64,000 nt of DNA from Vallitalea maricola (GCF_036985595.1 NZ_BTPU01000020.1:1-64000); one strand, 5' to 3'. Shown: positions 46,192 to 55,927, counted from the first letter of the stretch. The notes: a model not told the origin generated them from the letters alone. Numbers and translations are program-made.

Positions 46192-47151
46192 ATGAATAAG
46201 GATATTCATGATAAATTAATCGCTTTAACAGATGAGGAGCAGAGAATTATAAATGGAGAGTATGAAGTTAATAAAAGCTTATATACGGATAATGGGCAAT
46301 TTATAATAGACAGTAATAAACTATTAGGAAAAGATGAACTTATAGATATAAGAAAGCATACAAGGTTTATCCATTTTCCAAAGCATAAGCATAACTATAT
46401 TGAAATTAACTATGTTTATCAAGGGAGCTTAACAGAGATAATTGATGGAAAAGACATAACTCTTCAAAAAGGAGAATTGGTTTTTTTAAATCAATATATT
46501 ACCCATGAAATAGAAGCTGCTAAGGAAGAATGCATAATAATAAACTTCATAATAAAGCCGGAGTTTTTTGATTATATATTAGGATTTTTAGAAAATGATA
46601 ATATAATCAGCAGCTTCTTAATAACAACCTTATATACTAATTATAAAGAGGGAGAATATTTATATTTTAAAGTTTCACATAATAAGAAAATTCAAAGTCT
46701 CGTAGAACGAATAATAACTGAACTTTATACTTCATCTGTCATGAGCAAAGCGACAATTAAACTTTTAGTAGGGCTGTTAATAGTAGAACTTGTAAAGAAT
46801 TCACAGGATGTAGAGACTTATTCTGTGGATAATTATGAGAAGATGTTGATAATTCAATGTTTAAAATATATAAATGAGTTTTATCAAAAAGGAAATCTAT
46901 TTGAAATATCTAAAGAACTTAAACAACCACATTATAAGTTGAGTAAATTAATAAAAAAGCACACTAAGAAGACTTTTAAGGAATTGTTACAAGAGAAAAA
47001 ACTTAGTAAAGCTGTAGAATTATTAAAGGTTACGGAATATCCTATAGTTAAGATTATTGACTTAATTGGATACGAAAATCCTACTTATTTTTATAAGATA
47101 TTTAAATCCAAGTATGGGGTTACACCTAAAGAATATAGAGAAAAAAATTAG
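46192..47151 (+). CDS. AraC-family regulator with cupin sensor
   Basis: A 319-residue regulator: cupin-type sensor (about 60-130; FPKHKHNYIEINYVYQGSLT, KGELVFLNQYITHEIEA) and the C-terminal HTH pair (about 220-318; ELKQPHYKLSKLIKKHTKKT, IGYENPTYFYKIFKSKYGVT). AGGAG before the ATG. It resembles the regulator at 36284 in layout and end motifs. Lying between the hydrolases and rhaB-rhaA, it is a likely rhamnose-responsive activator. Confidence 0.88.
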   Translation: MNKDIHDKLIALTDEEQRIINGEYEVNKSLYTDNGQFIIDSNKLLGKDELIDIRKHTRFIHFPKHKHNYIEINYVYQGSLTEIIDGKDITLQKGELVFLNQYITHEIEAAKEECIIINFIIKPEFFDYILGFLENDNIISSFLITTLYTNYKEGEYLYFKVSHNKKIQSLVERIITELYTSSVMSKATIKLLVGLLIVELVKNSQDVETYSVDNYEKMLIIQCLKYINEFYQKGNLFEISKELKQPHYKLSKLIKKHTKKTFKELLQEKKLSKAVELLKVTEYPIVKIIDLIGYENPTYFYKIFKSKYGVTPKEYREKN

Positions 47152-47182
47152 AGGATCATTAGAAATTGCTAATGGTTCTTTT
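47149..47182 (+). terminator. hairpin after the AraC gene
   Basis: GGATCATTAG and CTAATGGTTC pair with two mismatches around a 7-base loop, then TTTTG. Probable weak terminator. Confidence 0.45.
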
Positions 47183-47292
47183 GTTGGTGCAAATAAGGAT
47201 AATAAAATAGACAAATGGAGTTATTAAATATAATTCGTATAAATAATATAATCAAGTTGGTGAAAATGATTACTAGATAAGGGGGATATTTT

Positions 47293-48702
47293 ATGGAATA
47301 CCATTTAGCCATTGATATTGGAGCTTCTAGTGGAAGACATATACTAGGATTCATAGAAGATGAACAACTTAAATTAGAAGAAGTCTATAGATTTAGCAAT
47401 GGGATAAAAAAGGTTAATGATGAATATTGCTGGGATTTAAAAAAACTATTCTTGGAAATAAAAAATGGAATAAAGAAATGCAAAGAAATAGGAAAAATTC
47501 CTAGGAGTATAGGAATAGATACTTGGGCAGTGGATTTTGTGTTATTGGATGAAAATGAAGAGATTTTAGGTAATACAGCAGCTTATAGAGATGACAGAAC
47601 AGAAGGAATGATGGAGGAAGTTTTTCAAATAATTCCTAAAGATATGTTATATAGATATACAGGAATTCAGTTTCAGAGGTTTAATACAATATATCAGCTT
47701 ATGGCAATTAAGAAGAAAAATCCTGAGTATCTTAAAAAGGCTAAAACATTTTTAATGGTACCTGATTATTTCAACTTTCTATTAACAGGAAAGAAAGTTA
47801 ATGAGTATACAAACGCCACTTCCACTCAGTTGGTGAATTCCTGTGATAGAATATGGGATGAAAATATACTAGATTCTTTAGGAATAAATAAAGAGATATT
47901 CCAAAAAATAAAACTTCCTAAAACTAATCTTCGAAGTTTGAGAAGTGAGTTAATAGAAGAATTTGGATTTGACATGGAGGTAATTTTACCTGCAACACAT
48001 GATACAGGTTCTGCTTTTATATCTTCAGTATGTAATGATGAAGATAGTGTTTATTTAAGTTCCGGAACTTGGTCTCTAATGGGGGTGGAAAACAGATTCC
48101 CGATCTGTGTTCCACAGTCAATGAATTACAATTTTACAAATGAAGGTGGAATTGATTATCGCTTTAGATTTTTAAAAAATATTATGGGCCTTTGGATTAT
48201 TCAAGAGGTTAAGAGGATGTACAAAGATGAGTATTCCTTCCCAGAGCTAGTAATAAAAGCTAAGGAAACTGATGAGTTTAAATCAATTATAGATGTAAAT
48301 CACGATAGATTCTTAAATACTGAAGATATGATTATAGAGATACAAGCTTACTGTAAGGAAACCAATCAAGAAGTACCTAAAACTCCTGGTGAAGTAGCTT
48401 ATTGTGTATTTAACAGTTTAGGTATCAGTTATGGAAAAGCTATAAAAGAACTTGAAGAGATATTTGAAAAGCAATATAAGAGGATAAATGTTTTTGGTGG
48501 TGGATGTCAAAATGAATTACTTAATCAACTAATAGCGGATAGAAATAATAAAGAAGTTTTGGCAGGACCAGTAGAAGCAACAGCCATAGGAAATATTGTA
48601 GCTCAATTATTAAGTTTTAATAAGGTTATTGATCTTGGAGAAGCAAGAGAACTTATATTCAAGTCATTTGAAATAAAAAAATACTTACCAAAAAAATTAT
48701 AA
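47293..48702 (+). CDS. rhaB: rhamnulokinase
   Basis: A 469-residue FGGY-family sugar kinase converting L-rhamnulose to rhamnulose-1-phosphate. DIGASSGRHILG begins the first ATPase domain; SIGIDTWAVDFVLLD, PATHDTGSAF, YLSSGTWSLMGVE and NVFGGGCQNELLNQLIADR are rhamnulokinase landmarks. GGGGG-type site before the ATG. rhaA starts 10 bp after the stop, so the pair is an operon. Confidence 0.94.
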   Translation: MEYHLAIDIGASSGRHILGFIEDEQLKLEEVYRFSNGIKKVNDEYCWDLKKLFLEIKNGIKKCKEIGKIPRSIGIDTWAVDFVLLDENEEILGNTAAYRDDRTEGMMEEVFQIIPKDMLYRYTGIQFQRFNTIYQLMAIKKKNPEYLKKAKTFLMVPDYFNFLLTGKKVNEYTNATSTQLVNSCDRIWDENILDSLGINKEIFQKIKLPKTNLRSLRSELIEEFGFDMEVILPATHDTGSAFISSVCNDEDSVYLSSGTWSLMGVENRFPICVPQSMNYNFTNEGGIDYRFRFLKNIMGLWIIQEVKRMYKDEYSFPELVIKAKETDEFKSIIDVNHDRFLNTEDMIIEIQAYCKETNQEVPKTPGEVAYCVFNSLGISYGKAIKELEEIFEKQYKRINVFGGGCQNELLNQLIADRNNKEVLAGPVEATAIGNIVAQLLSFNKVIDLGEARELIFKSFEIKKYLPKKL

Positions 48703-48712
48703 GGAGGATATC

Positions 48713-49969
48713 ATGAATATAAAAGAAAGATATTTAGAGGCAAAAAAGGATTACGAGAAGTTTGGTATTAATGTTGACAAAGTATTAGAAGATCTTGAGA
48801 AGGTTAAGATTTCTATTCATTGTTGGCAAGGGGATGATGTAACTGGTTTTGAGGTTTCACAAAGTGAGCTTTCTGGTGGAATAGCAGCTACAGGGAATTA
48901 CCCAGGAAAAGCTAGAAACGCTGAGGAATTAAGAGCTGATTTAGATAAAGCCTTATCATTGATTCCAGGAAAGCATAAGGTTAATTTACATGCAATATAT
49001 GCAGAAACTAATGGTATATTTGTAGAGAGAGATGAAATTAAGCCGGAATATTTTGAGAATTGGGTAAAATGGGCTAAAGAAAAAGATTTAGGTTTAGATT
49101 TTAATCCAACAATATTCTCACATCCAAAGGCTTCTGATGGATTAACTTTATCACATCCTGATAAAGAAATAAGAGATTTCTGGATAAGACATTCAATAGC
49201 TTCAAGAAAAATAGGAGAATATTTTGGAAAAGAACTTAAACAAACCTGCTTAACTAATCTTTGGATTCCAGATGGATATAAAGATATTCCAAGTGATAGA
49301 TTAGGACCAAGAGCAAGACTTAAGGATTCTTTAGAGCAAATTTATGCAATAGATGTAGATAAAAAATACAATTTAGACTGCGTTGAATCTAAGGTGTTTG
49401 GAATAGGTGCAGAGTCTTATACAGTAGGCTCAAGTGAGTTTTATCTAAACTTTGCATGTAGAAATAAAATAATGTCTTTATTGGATACAGGACATTATCA
49501 CCCAACAGAGGTAGTTTCAGATAAATTATCAGCTATGCTTTTATTTAATGAAAAAATAGCACTTCATGTAAGTAGACCAGTTAGATGGGACAGTGACCAT
49601 GTAATAATTCTAGATGATGAACTTAAAGAAATCGCAAAGGAAATAGTAAGAAATGATGCTTTAGATAGAGTAATGATAGGTCTTGATTTCTTTGATGCAA
49701 GTATTAATAGAATTGCAGCATGGACTATAGGTACAAGAAATATGATAAAAGCTTTATTATTAGCAATGCTTACACCTCATGAATTATTAAAGAAATATCA
49801 AGATGAAGGAAACTTTACTGAAAGATTAGCTTTAATGGAAGAAATAAAGACTTATCCAATGGGAGATATATGGAACTATTACTGTGAGAAAAATGTGGTT
49901 CCAGTAGGTGAAAGCTGGATAAAAGAAGTGAAAGAATATGAACAAGCTGAATTATCAAAAAGAAAATAG
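48713..49969 (+). CDS. rhaA: L-rhamnose isomerase
   Basis: A 418-residue metal-dependent isomerase converting L-rhamnose to L-rhamnulose. Conserved segments: ISIHCWQGDDVTGFEV, LGLDFNPTIFSHPKA, LDTGHYHPTE, HVSRPVRWDSDHV and GLDFFDASINRIAAW, which carry the metal ligands (Glu, Asp, His). AAGGAGG precedes the ATG. It follows rhaB by 10 bp. The aldolase (RhaD) that would complete the route is not in this window. Confidence 0.96.
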   Translation: MNIKERYLEAKKDYEKFGINVDKVLEDLEKVKISIHCWQGDDVTGFEVSQSELSGGIAATGNYPGKARNAEELRADLDKALSLIPGKHKVNLHAIYAETNGIFVERDEIKPEYFENWVKWAKEKDLGLDFNPTIFSHPKASDGLTLSHPDKEIRDFWIRHSIASRKIGEYFGKELKQTCLTNLWIPDGYKDIPSDRLGPRARLKDSLEQIYAIDVDKKYNLDCVESKVFGIGAESYTVGSSEFYLNFACRNKIMSLLDTGHYHPTEVVSDKLSAMLLFNEKIALHVSRPVRWDSDHVIILDDELKEIAKEIVRNDALDRVMIGLDFFDASINRIAAWTIGTRNMIKALLLAMLTPHELLKKYQDEGNFTERLALMEEIKTYPMGDIWNYYCEKNVVPVGESWIKEVKEYEQAELSKRK

Positions 49970-49980
49970 GGATACAAAAT

Positions 49981-50014
49981 GGCTATAGCAGATATACACT
50001 AGCCTGTTTTTTTG
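49981..50014 (+). terminator. weak terminator after rhaA
   Basis: GGCTA (49981-49985) and TAGCC (50000-50004) form a short stem followed by TGTTTTTTT, 11 bp past the rhaA stop. Short stem but good T run. Confidence 0.5.
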
Positions 50015-50174
50015 TGTTTAAATAATGTTTGTTCAGGAGCAGCTAAGGTAAGTTGGAGCCTTCAGAGAATAAGGGTAAAAACTTTCACCATAGGAGTGAA
50101 AAAGATTATTTGTTCATCAATGATTATTTATTTATAATCAACTTATCAAATATAAGACGAAAAGGAGAACGGAT

Positions 50175-50486
50175 ATGAAAAAGCATAATGTTTTATTAGT
50201 ATGTGGTTCAGGTGCTTCAAGTGGTTTTATGGCAGCTAACATCAGAAAAGCAGCATCAAAAAGAGGATTGGAAATTAAAGTGAATGCGAGAAGTGAGGCT
50301 GAGATTGAGAATTATATTTACGAAATTGATTGTTTGATGGTAGGCCCTCACTTAGCATATTTGATGGATGAAGTTGATGAAATTGTTGGGGACAGGGACG
50401 TAAAAGTTGGGTTAATGAAACCCGAATATTATGCAACTTTGAATGGTGAACAAGCACTGGATCATATTTTATCATTATTTCAATAA
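50175..50486 (+). CDS. PTS lactose/cellobiose family EIIB component
   Basis: A 103-residue IIB with active Cys10 in LLVCGSGASSGFMA and the later CLMVGPHLAYLMDE segment. AAAGGAG before the ATG. First gene of the second PTS set, 18 bp before its IIC. About 200 bp upstream are gene-free; a short hairpin (CTTTCAC...GTGAAAAAG, about 50090-50112) there may be regulatory. Confidence 0.92.
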   Translation: MKKHNVLLVCGSGASSGFMAANIRKAASKRGLEIKVNARSEAEIENYIYEIDCLMVGPHLAYLMDEVDEIVGDRDVKVGLMKPEYYATLNGEQALDHILSLFQ

Positions 50487-50504
50487 GAAGGGGGATATGA
50501 AAAG

Positions 50505-51764
50505 ATGAAGGCATTAATTAACTGGTTAGAAACGAGTTTTGCACCAAAAATGAACAAAATTAATAATAATGTATGGGTATTAACTCTAAAAGATTCCATA
50601 ATGCAAACTCTACCATTTATTTTACTAGGTTCCCTATTCTGTCTTTTAGCCATTCTGAATAATTATTTTCCATCACTACCTTCATTCTGGACGCCATTTG
50701 GTTGGACTATGGGTAAAATCTCTCTATTTGTCGCATTTTTAATTCCCTTTAACTTAATGGAAAAGAAACGTCTTAGAAAACAACGTTTGATTGCAGGTAT
50801 GACCAGTTTGGTTTTATATCTAATTGTTATTACACCACAAGTCGTTCTTGATGGAGCTCCTGGATTTGGACATGATGCATTAGGTGCGGGCGGTATGTTT
50901 ATCGCTATTGTCTGTGGTATTTTTACTGGTGTCATTATGGGTATGTTTGGAAAATTTTCTTTCTTCAAAGAAGATTCTGTAATTCCTGATTTTGTAAGAT
51001 CATGGTTTGACTCTATGCTTCCAATTGGAATTGTTATAGTTATAGGTTGGATTACAGTATTAATTATGAATCTTGATATCTATAGCATGATTCAATCTAT
51101 TTTTACACCACTTGCAGGATTGATGCAAACACCTTATGGATTTGTCTTATTTATGTTCCTTGCTTGTTTCTTATATTCAATGGGTATATCCACTTGGGTA
51201 TTAGCTCCAGTTATGAAACCTATATTATTAGCAGCTATTACGACTAACATTGCATTAGCTGCAGCAGGGAATACGTCAGCATCAAGTCTAAATCTTGTTA
51301 CATCTGAAACCATGTATTCTGCATATTTATGGATTGGTGGTATAGGTGCTACACTTCCATTAGTTATTATGATGATGTTCTCAAAAGCTAAATCAATAAA
51401 TGCGTTAGGAAAAGCTTGTTTACTTCCGGGTATATTCAATATTAATGAACCAGTAGTTTTTGGGGCTATTGCATGGAATCCAATTATGATGTTACCAATG
51501 TGGCTACAAGGTATTATTCTTCCAATTATTATATATGTATTTACAAAAGTAATTACTATTGCTCCTATTCCTACGATGCTATTTGATTTATGGTATGTAC
51601 CATTCCCAATTTCAACATGGATTACAACGAAGAGTATTACAGGATTTATTTTATTAGCTATGGTCATTGCAACGTCTACAGCAATCTGGTACCCATTCTT
51701 TAAGGCATATGAAAAACAGCAAATTGAAAAAGAAACTTTAACCAACAAAAAGGAGATTGCATAA
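50505..51764 (+). CDS. PTS lactose/cellobiose family EIIC component
   Basis: A 419-residue membrane permease with about ten helices, the CelB-type loop FNINEPVVFGAIAWNPIMML and ISTWVLAPVMKPILLAAITT. It lies in an IIB-IIC-IIA operon followed by a GH1 enzyme. The stop codon overlaps the IIA start (TAATG). It differs enough from the first IIC (39485) to suggest a different glycoside. Confidence 0.92.
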   Translation: MKALINWLETSFAPKMNKINNNVWVLTLKDSIMQTLPFILLGSLFCLLAILNNYFPSLPSFWTPFGWTMGKISLFVAFLIPFNLMEKKRLRKQRLIAGMTSLVLYLIVITPQVVLDGAPGFGHDALGAGGMFIAIVCGIFTGVIMGMFGKFSFFKEDSVIPDFVRSWFDSMLPIGIVIVIGWITVLIMNLDIYSMIQSIFTPLAGLMQTPYGFVLFMFLACFLYSMGISTWVLAPVMKPILLAAITTNIALAAAGNTSASSLNLVTSETMYSAYLWIGGIGATLPLVIMMMFSKAKSINALGKACLLPGIFNINEPVVFGAIAWNPIMMLPMWLQGIILPIIIYVFTKVITIAPIPTMLFDLWYVPFPISTWITTKSITGFILLAMVIATSTAIWYPFFKAYEKQQIEKETLTNKKEIA

Positions 51765-52108
51765 TGGAACATGAAAAATTAGTTAGTGCAGCCATGAGTA
51801 TCATTATTCATGCAGGGGATGCACGTTTGAATATAACACAAGCATTAAATGCTATTTCTGAAAATCAATATGAAGAAGTAAAGGATAAATTGAAACAAGC
51901 CCAGGAAAAAATAACTGCAGCACATGAAATTCAAACAGAAATCATTCAAGGTGAGGCAAGAGGAGAAGAAGTGGGGTATTCACTTCTTTTCGCTCATGCA
52001 CAAGATACACTTATGACAATTAATAGTGAGCTTATTTTAGCAAAGCAGTTATATAAATTATTCGAATCATTTGAGAAGAGAGTTTTAAAACTTGAAAAAG
52101 GAGAGTAG
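51764..52108 (+). CDS. PTS lactose/cellobiose family EIIA component
   Basis: A 114-residue IIA. His78 in LLFAHAQDTLMTI is the expected phosphorylation site; the second histidine of the common HxxxH pattern is replaced by Thr. Translationally coupled to IIC through the TAATG overlap, with AAAGGAG in the IIC end. The GH1 gene starts 5 bp after its stop. Confidence 0.92.
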   Translation: MEHEKLVSAAMSIIIHAGDARLNITQALNAISENQYEEVKDKLKQAQEKITAAHEIQTEIIQGEARGEEVGYSLLFAHAQDTLMTINSELILAKQLYKLFESFEKRVLKLEKGE

Positions 52109-52113
52109 AATTC

Positions 52114-53553
52114 ATGAGTATGAATATAATAAAAGGTTTCCCAAAAGATTTCTTATGGGGGGGAGCAGTAGCTGCCAATCAATGCGAAGGAGCATGGAAG
52201 GAAGGAGGAAAAGGTTGGTGCGTAGCTGATATTAATCGCTTTCAAGCTGATATTCCACTTAATAAGAGATACAATGAAGAACTAACGACAAAAGATATTA
52301 ATGAAGCAATGAAAGACTTAGAGGGTATTTATCCTAAGAGATGGGGAATTGATTTTTATCATACCTTTAAGGAGGATTTAAAATTATTAAAAGGACTTGG
52401 TATCAATACTTTTAGAACATCTATTAATTGGGCAAGAATTTTTCCCAGTGGTGATGAAGCAGAACCTAATGAAGAAGGACTAAAATTCTATGATGAATTA
52501 ATTAATGAGATTATTGCAAATGGAATGGAACCTTTAATTACAATTTCTCATTATGAAATGCCGTTGAATTTAACCTTGAAATACAGCGGCTGGTATTCTA
52601 GAGAGGTCATTGATTTTTTTGTGAGGTATTGTCAAGTACTTTTTAATCGATATAAAGGGAAAGTAAGATATTGGATTATAGTCAATCAAATTAATTTAAT
52701 TATACATGAATCTTTTAACCATTTAGGGATTGCTGAAGACAAAGTAGATAATTTACTAGAAGCAAAATACCAAGGTGTCCATAATGAAATGGTTGCATGT
52801 GCAAAGGCTACCCAATATGCAAGAGAAGTTGATAAAGATGTCCATATTGGCATGATGTTTTGTGATGATATCAGTTATCCTGCAACATGTAAACCAGAAG
52901 ATGTACTTGCAAATTATAAGAGAAATCAAATGGAATTTTTATATGGCGATGTGTTGCTTCGCGGTAAATATCCAGGATATGCTTTTCGATTTTTTGACGA
53001 TCACAACATTCATATCGAATTTGGTGAACAGGATGAGGAAGTTCTAAAAAATACAGCTGATTTTATGGCAGTTTCTTATTACTACACAAGGATTTGTGAT
53101 GCAGAAAGTGCGAAGAAGAAGAAAACAACATACGATAACCCCTACATAAAATCAAGTGATTGGGGTTGGGGAATTGATCCTATTGGCCTTAGAACAAAGC
53201 TTAATATGTATTGGGATCGATACCAATTACCTATTATCATTGCCGAAAATGGCATAGGTGCCTTTGATAAGGTAGAAGAAAATGGCAGTATTCATGATGA
53301 TTATCGTATCGACTACTTAAAAGCCCATATTAAACAGATAAAAGAAGCTGTTCTAGATGGTGTAGACGTAATCGGTTATTATCCATGGGGGCCCATTGAC
53401 ATAATCAGTTGTTCTTCATCAGAAATGAGCAAAAGATATGGATTTATCTATGTTGACCTTGATAATTATGGGAAAGGCTCCGGTAAAAGAACCCTTAAAG
53501 ATAGCTATTATTGGTATAAAAAAATGGTTGAATCAAATGGGATAGAGTTGTAA
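52114..53553 (+). CDS. GH1 6-phospho-beta-glycosidase-type protein with acid/base Gln
   Basis: A 479-residue GH1 protein. FLWGGAVAANQCEGAW opens the barrel; Glu378 in AENGIGAF is the nucleophile; SSSEMSKRYGFIYVD carries the phosphate-binding Ser/Lys/Tyr set. At the acid/base position the sequence is IIVNQINLI: Gln192 replaces the usual Glu of NE. Plant myrosinases have the same change and use it on thioglucosides; a change in substrate or catalytic mode is therefore possible. AAAGGAG before the ATG, last gene of the second PTS operon. Otherwise intact. Confidence 0.9.
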   Translation: MSMNIIKGFPKDFLWGGAVAANQCEGAWKEGGKGWCVADINRFQADIPLNKRYNEELTTKDINEAMKDLEGIYPKRWGIDFYHTFKEDLKLLKGLGINTFRTSINWARIFPSGDEAEPNEEGLKFYDELINEIIANGMEPLITISHYEMPLNLTLKYSGWYSREVIDFFVRYCQVLFNRYKGKVRYWIIVNQINLIIHESFNHLGIAEDKVDNLLEAKYQGVHNEMVACAKATQYAREVDKDVHIGMMFCDDISYPATCKPEDVLANYKRNQMEFLYGDVLLRGKYPGYAFRFFDDHNIHIEFGEQDEEVLKNTADFMAVSYYYTRICDAESAKKKKTTYDNPYIKSSDWGWGIDPIGLRTKLNMYWDRYQLPIIIAENGIGAFDKVEENGSIHDDYRIDYLKAHIKQIKEAVLDGVDVIGYYPWGPIDIISCSSSEMSKRYGFIYVDLDNYGKGSGKRTLKDSYYWYKKMVESNGIEL

Positions 53554-53561
53554 ATAGGTAA

Positions 53562-53654
53562 AACTCTAACACACTAAGTACCTTAATATAATAAATCATA
53601 CACGATTCAAGTATTGTTTTGCTATTATAAAAATTTAGTGTGTTAGATAGAGTT
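53562..53654. promoter_or_regulatory. long inverted repeat between GH1 and the PRD regulator
   Basis: AACTCTAACACACTAA (53562-53577) is mirrored by TTAGTGTGTTAgatAGAGTT (53635-53654; three extra bases in the right arm), with a 57-base AT-rich interval. It ends about 57 bp before the regulator start codon. It could be an operator pair, an attenuator or an antiterminator target for the PRD regulator. Confidence 0.55.
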
Positions 53655-53710
53655 ATAATTGAAATAATACTAATAAGGAATTATAACGACATAAGAGAAG
53701 GATGAGGAAT

Positions 53711-55636
53711 ATGAAGAGGAAGTGTGTAAAACTAATTAAAGTTTTACTAGATCATGATAATTGGATGACTGCAAGTTATTTGGCAAGTGAGCTTAATGTA
53801 TCGAAAAGAAGTATTAAAAATTATATAGCAGAAATTAATTATCATGAAAATGGACTTATTACTTCTTCTCGAAAAGGATATTCCATTGATTCTTCAAGAG
53901 CAAAAAAGGTATTGGATAATTCAAATATTAATTTACCTCAAAACTCAAAAGAGAGAGTCAATTATATTATTACAAGTATAATTATTAATGATGCAAGTGA
54001 GGACAAAAAAACTGATTTATATGAGTTGGGAAATGAAATATTTGTAAGCTATGAAACGATAAAAAAAGATATGGTAAAAGTAAAAAACAGACTTATTGAA
54101 TTTGATTTACACATTGTATCTAACAATGCTTATATTACATTAGAAGGAGAAGAATTAGATAAGAGGAAATTATTAAGTCAAATTTTATATGAAGAATTTA
54201 GCAATAATGTTATGAGTCTAGAAGTTATTAAAAGGGAGTTTCCAAGTTATGATTTGGAGTTGTTACGATTCATTATAAGAGAGGAATGTAAGAAGTGCCA
54301 TTACTTTATTAACGAATATGCCCTATTAAATCTTGTTCTTGATATTATTATTGGAATGGATCGTATTAAGAACGAAAGAACTTTTGGAAGCTCTCGAAAT
54401 GAAGGGAAGCATTTTGGAATAAGAGAACAGAAACTAGCACAAAACATTGCAGCACAGATAGAGCGAAACTTTAATATAACCTATAGTCCTGCCGAATTGG
54501 AAGAATTAACGATTATTTTGTTCAGCCATCTTTTAAAGGTGGATTTTGCTACATTAAGTATTGATAATATGGAAAATGTAGTAGGTAAAGAATGCGTTCA
54601 AATTGTGAAAGAAATAAGAGCTTTGTTAAAGAAGACTTACTATATAGATACCAATAATAAAGATTTTATCGTTAAATTTACGCTCCATATAAAAAATCTG
54701 TTAGTACGACTGGAAAACGGCTATACGACAAAAAATCCTTTACTGAATCATATTAAAAATACATGTCCTCTTATTTTTGAATGTGCAGTAGAGGTTGCAG
54801 ATAAACTAAGAGAAGTGACAAAATACGATATTAAGGAAGACGAAATCGCTTATATTGCACTTCATATAGGTGGCAACCTAGAGGCTCAAAAATCTAAGAG
54901 GAAAATAGTAAATTGTATTATTTTATTTCCGCAATATTATGATTTTTCTAACAAAATGATAGAAAAATTAAAAGAACATTATGGAGAAAGAGTGGAAATA
55001 ACAACAGTAATAACTTCTATTGATGAGATAAAAGATGTTAAAAAAGCTGATTTAGTCATATCGACCATTCCTGTTTCTGAAACCATTGGTAAGGAGTCGG
55101 TTATGATAACACCATTTTTGAGCCATAAGGATTTTAATATTATCGAAGAAAAAATTCAAAAAATCAATTTGAAAAAAAAGAAAGCAAAATTGAAAAAACA
55201 CTTAATGCAAATATCTAATCCTAAGTTCTTCTATAAAAATATGGATTTTAAAAATAAGCAAGAAACTATTCGATTTATGACAGATGTTATGAAAAAGGAA
55301 GGTTATGTAGAGGAATCCTATTATGATGAAGTTTTTGACAGAGAAAATCAAGCTTCTACAGCATATGAACATATTGCAGTACCTCATTCAATGAAAATGA
55401 ACGCCAAAAAAACAGGGATGTTTGTACTATTGAATGAAAAGAAACCACTTGAATGGGATAACCATGCAACCAGTATTGTATTATTATTTGCAATTAATGA
55501 AGATGAAAGAGCAATATTTTACGATGTTTATGATAATCTCATAGTATTGCTTTTGGAAAAACTAAATGCAGCAAAAGTAATTCAGTGTAATACCTATATT
55601 GAATTTATTGAAGCTGTAGTCAAATGTTTTGGGTAA
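53711..55636 (+). CDS. PRD-containing transcriptional regulator with EIIA domain (LicR/MtlR type)
   Basis: A 641-residue activator. N-terminal winged helices (SYLASELNVSKRSIKNYIAE, then a second HTH around GNEIFVSYETIKKDMVKV), two PTS-regulation domains (second one with DEIAYIALHIGGNLEAQ), and a degenerate IIB-like segment (IVNCIILFPQYYDFSNKM). A C-terminal EIIA domain of mannitol/fructose type has His in YEHIAVPHSMK. Activity would be set by phosphorylation from HPr and IIB, linking PTS flux to expression. The ATG at 53711 has GAGAAGG at workable spacing; an ATG at 53702 lies too close. HPr and Enzyme I follow, so it likely controls the second PTS operon. Confidence 0.9.
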   Translation: MKRKCVKLIKVLLDHDNWMTASYLASELNVSKRSIKNYIAEINYHENGLITSSRKGYSIDSSRAKKVLDNSNINLPQNSKERVNYIITSIIINDASEDKKTDLYELGNEIFVSYETIKKDMVKVKNRLIEFDLHIVSNNAYITLEGEELDKRKLLSQILYEEFSNNVMSLEVIKREFPSYDLELLRFIIREECKKCHYFINEYALLNLVLDIIIGMDRIKNERTFGSSRNEGKHFGIREQKLAQNIAAQIERNFNITYSPAELEELTIILFSHLLKVDFATLSIDNMENVVGKECVQIVKEIRALLKKTYYIDTNNKDFIVKFTLHIKNLLVRLENGYTTKNPLLNHIKNTCPLIFECAVEVADKLREVTKYDIKEDEIAYIALHIGGNLEAQKSKRKIVNCIILFPQYYDFSNKMIEKLKEHYGERVEITTVITSIDEIKDVKKADLVISTIPVSETIGKESVMITPFLSHKDFNIIEEKIQKINLKKKKAKLKKHLMQISNPKFFYKNMDFKNKQETIRFMTDVMKKEGYVEESYYDEVFDRENQASTAYEHIAVPHSMKMNAKKTGMFVLLNEKKPLEWDNHATSIVLLFAINEDERAIFYDVYDNLIVLLLEKLNAAKVIQCNTYIEFIEAVVKCFG

Positions 55637-55652
55637 ATAAGGAGGATAAGAA

Positions 55653-55910
55653 ATGAGACAATTTGAATATGTCGTTACAGAACCTGTAGGTATTCATGCA
55701 AGACCAGCCAGCATGTTAGTAAAAGCGGCAATGGCCTATACAAGCAATATTACAGTTAAAAAAGATGGGAAAAAAGCAGATGTGAAAAGACTTATGGCAT
55801 TAATGGCTCTTGGGGTTAAATGCAATGAAAAAGTTCTTTTTAGCATAGAAGGTGAAGATGAAGAAGCTGCTGCAAAAGAACTAGAAGCTTATTGTATTGA
55901 AAACTTATAA
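55653..55910 (+). CDS. HPr-like phosphocarrier with Arg at position 46
   Basis: An 85-residue HPr. The phosphorylatable His15 is in VGIHARPAS. The regulatory serine region, normally KSIM, reads VKRLMALMALGV, so Ser46 is replaced by Arg and HPr kinase could not phosphorylate it. It is thus a dedicated phosphocarrier that escapes serine-based catabolite control, unlike Crh, which loses the histidine instead. AAGGAGG before the ATG. Enzyme I begins 17 bp downstream. Confidence 0.92.
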   Translation: MRQFEYVVTEPVGIHARPASMLVKAAMAYTSNITVKKDGKKADVKRLMALMALGVKCNEKVLFSIEGEDEEAAAKELEAYCIENL

Positions 55911-55927
55911 TTAAGAGGGTATTAGCT

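Noticed and set aside
51134..51772. 212-residue antisense frame opposite the second PTS IIC
   Set aside because: Long only because the hydrophobic codons of IIC lack stops on the other strand; no start signal and no domain.
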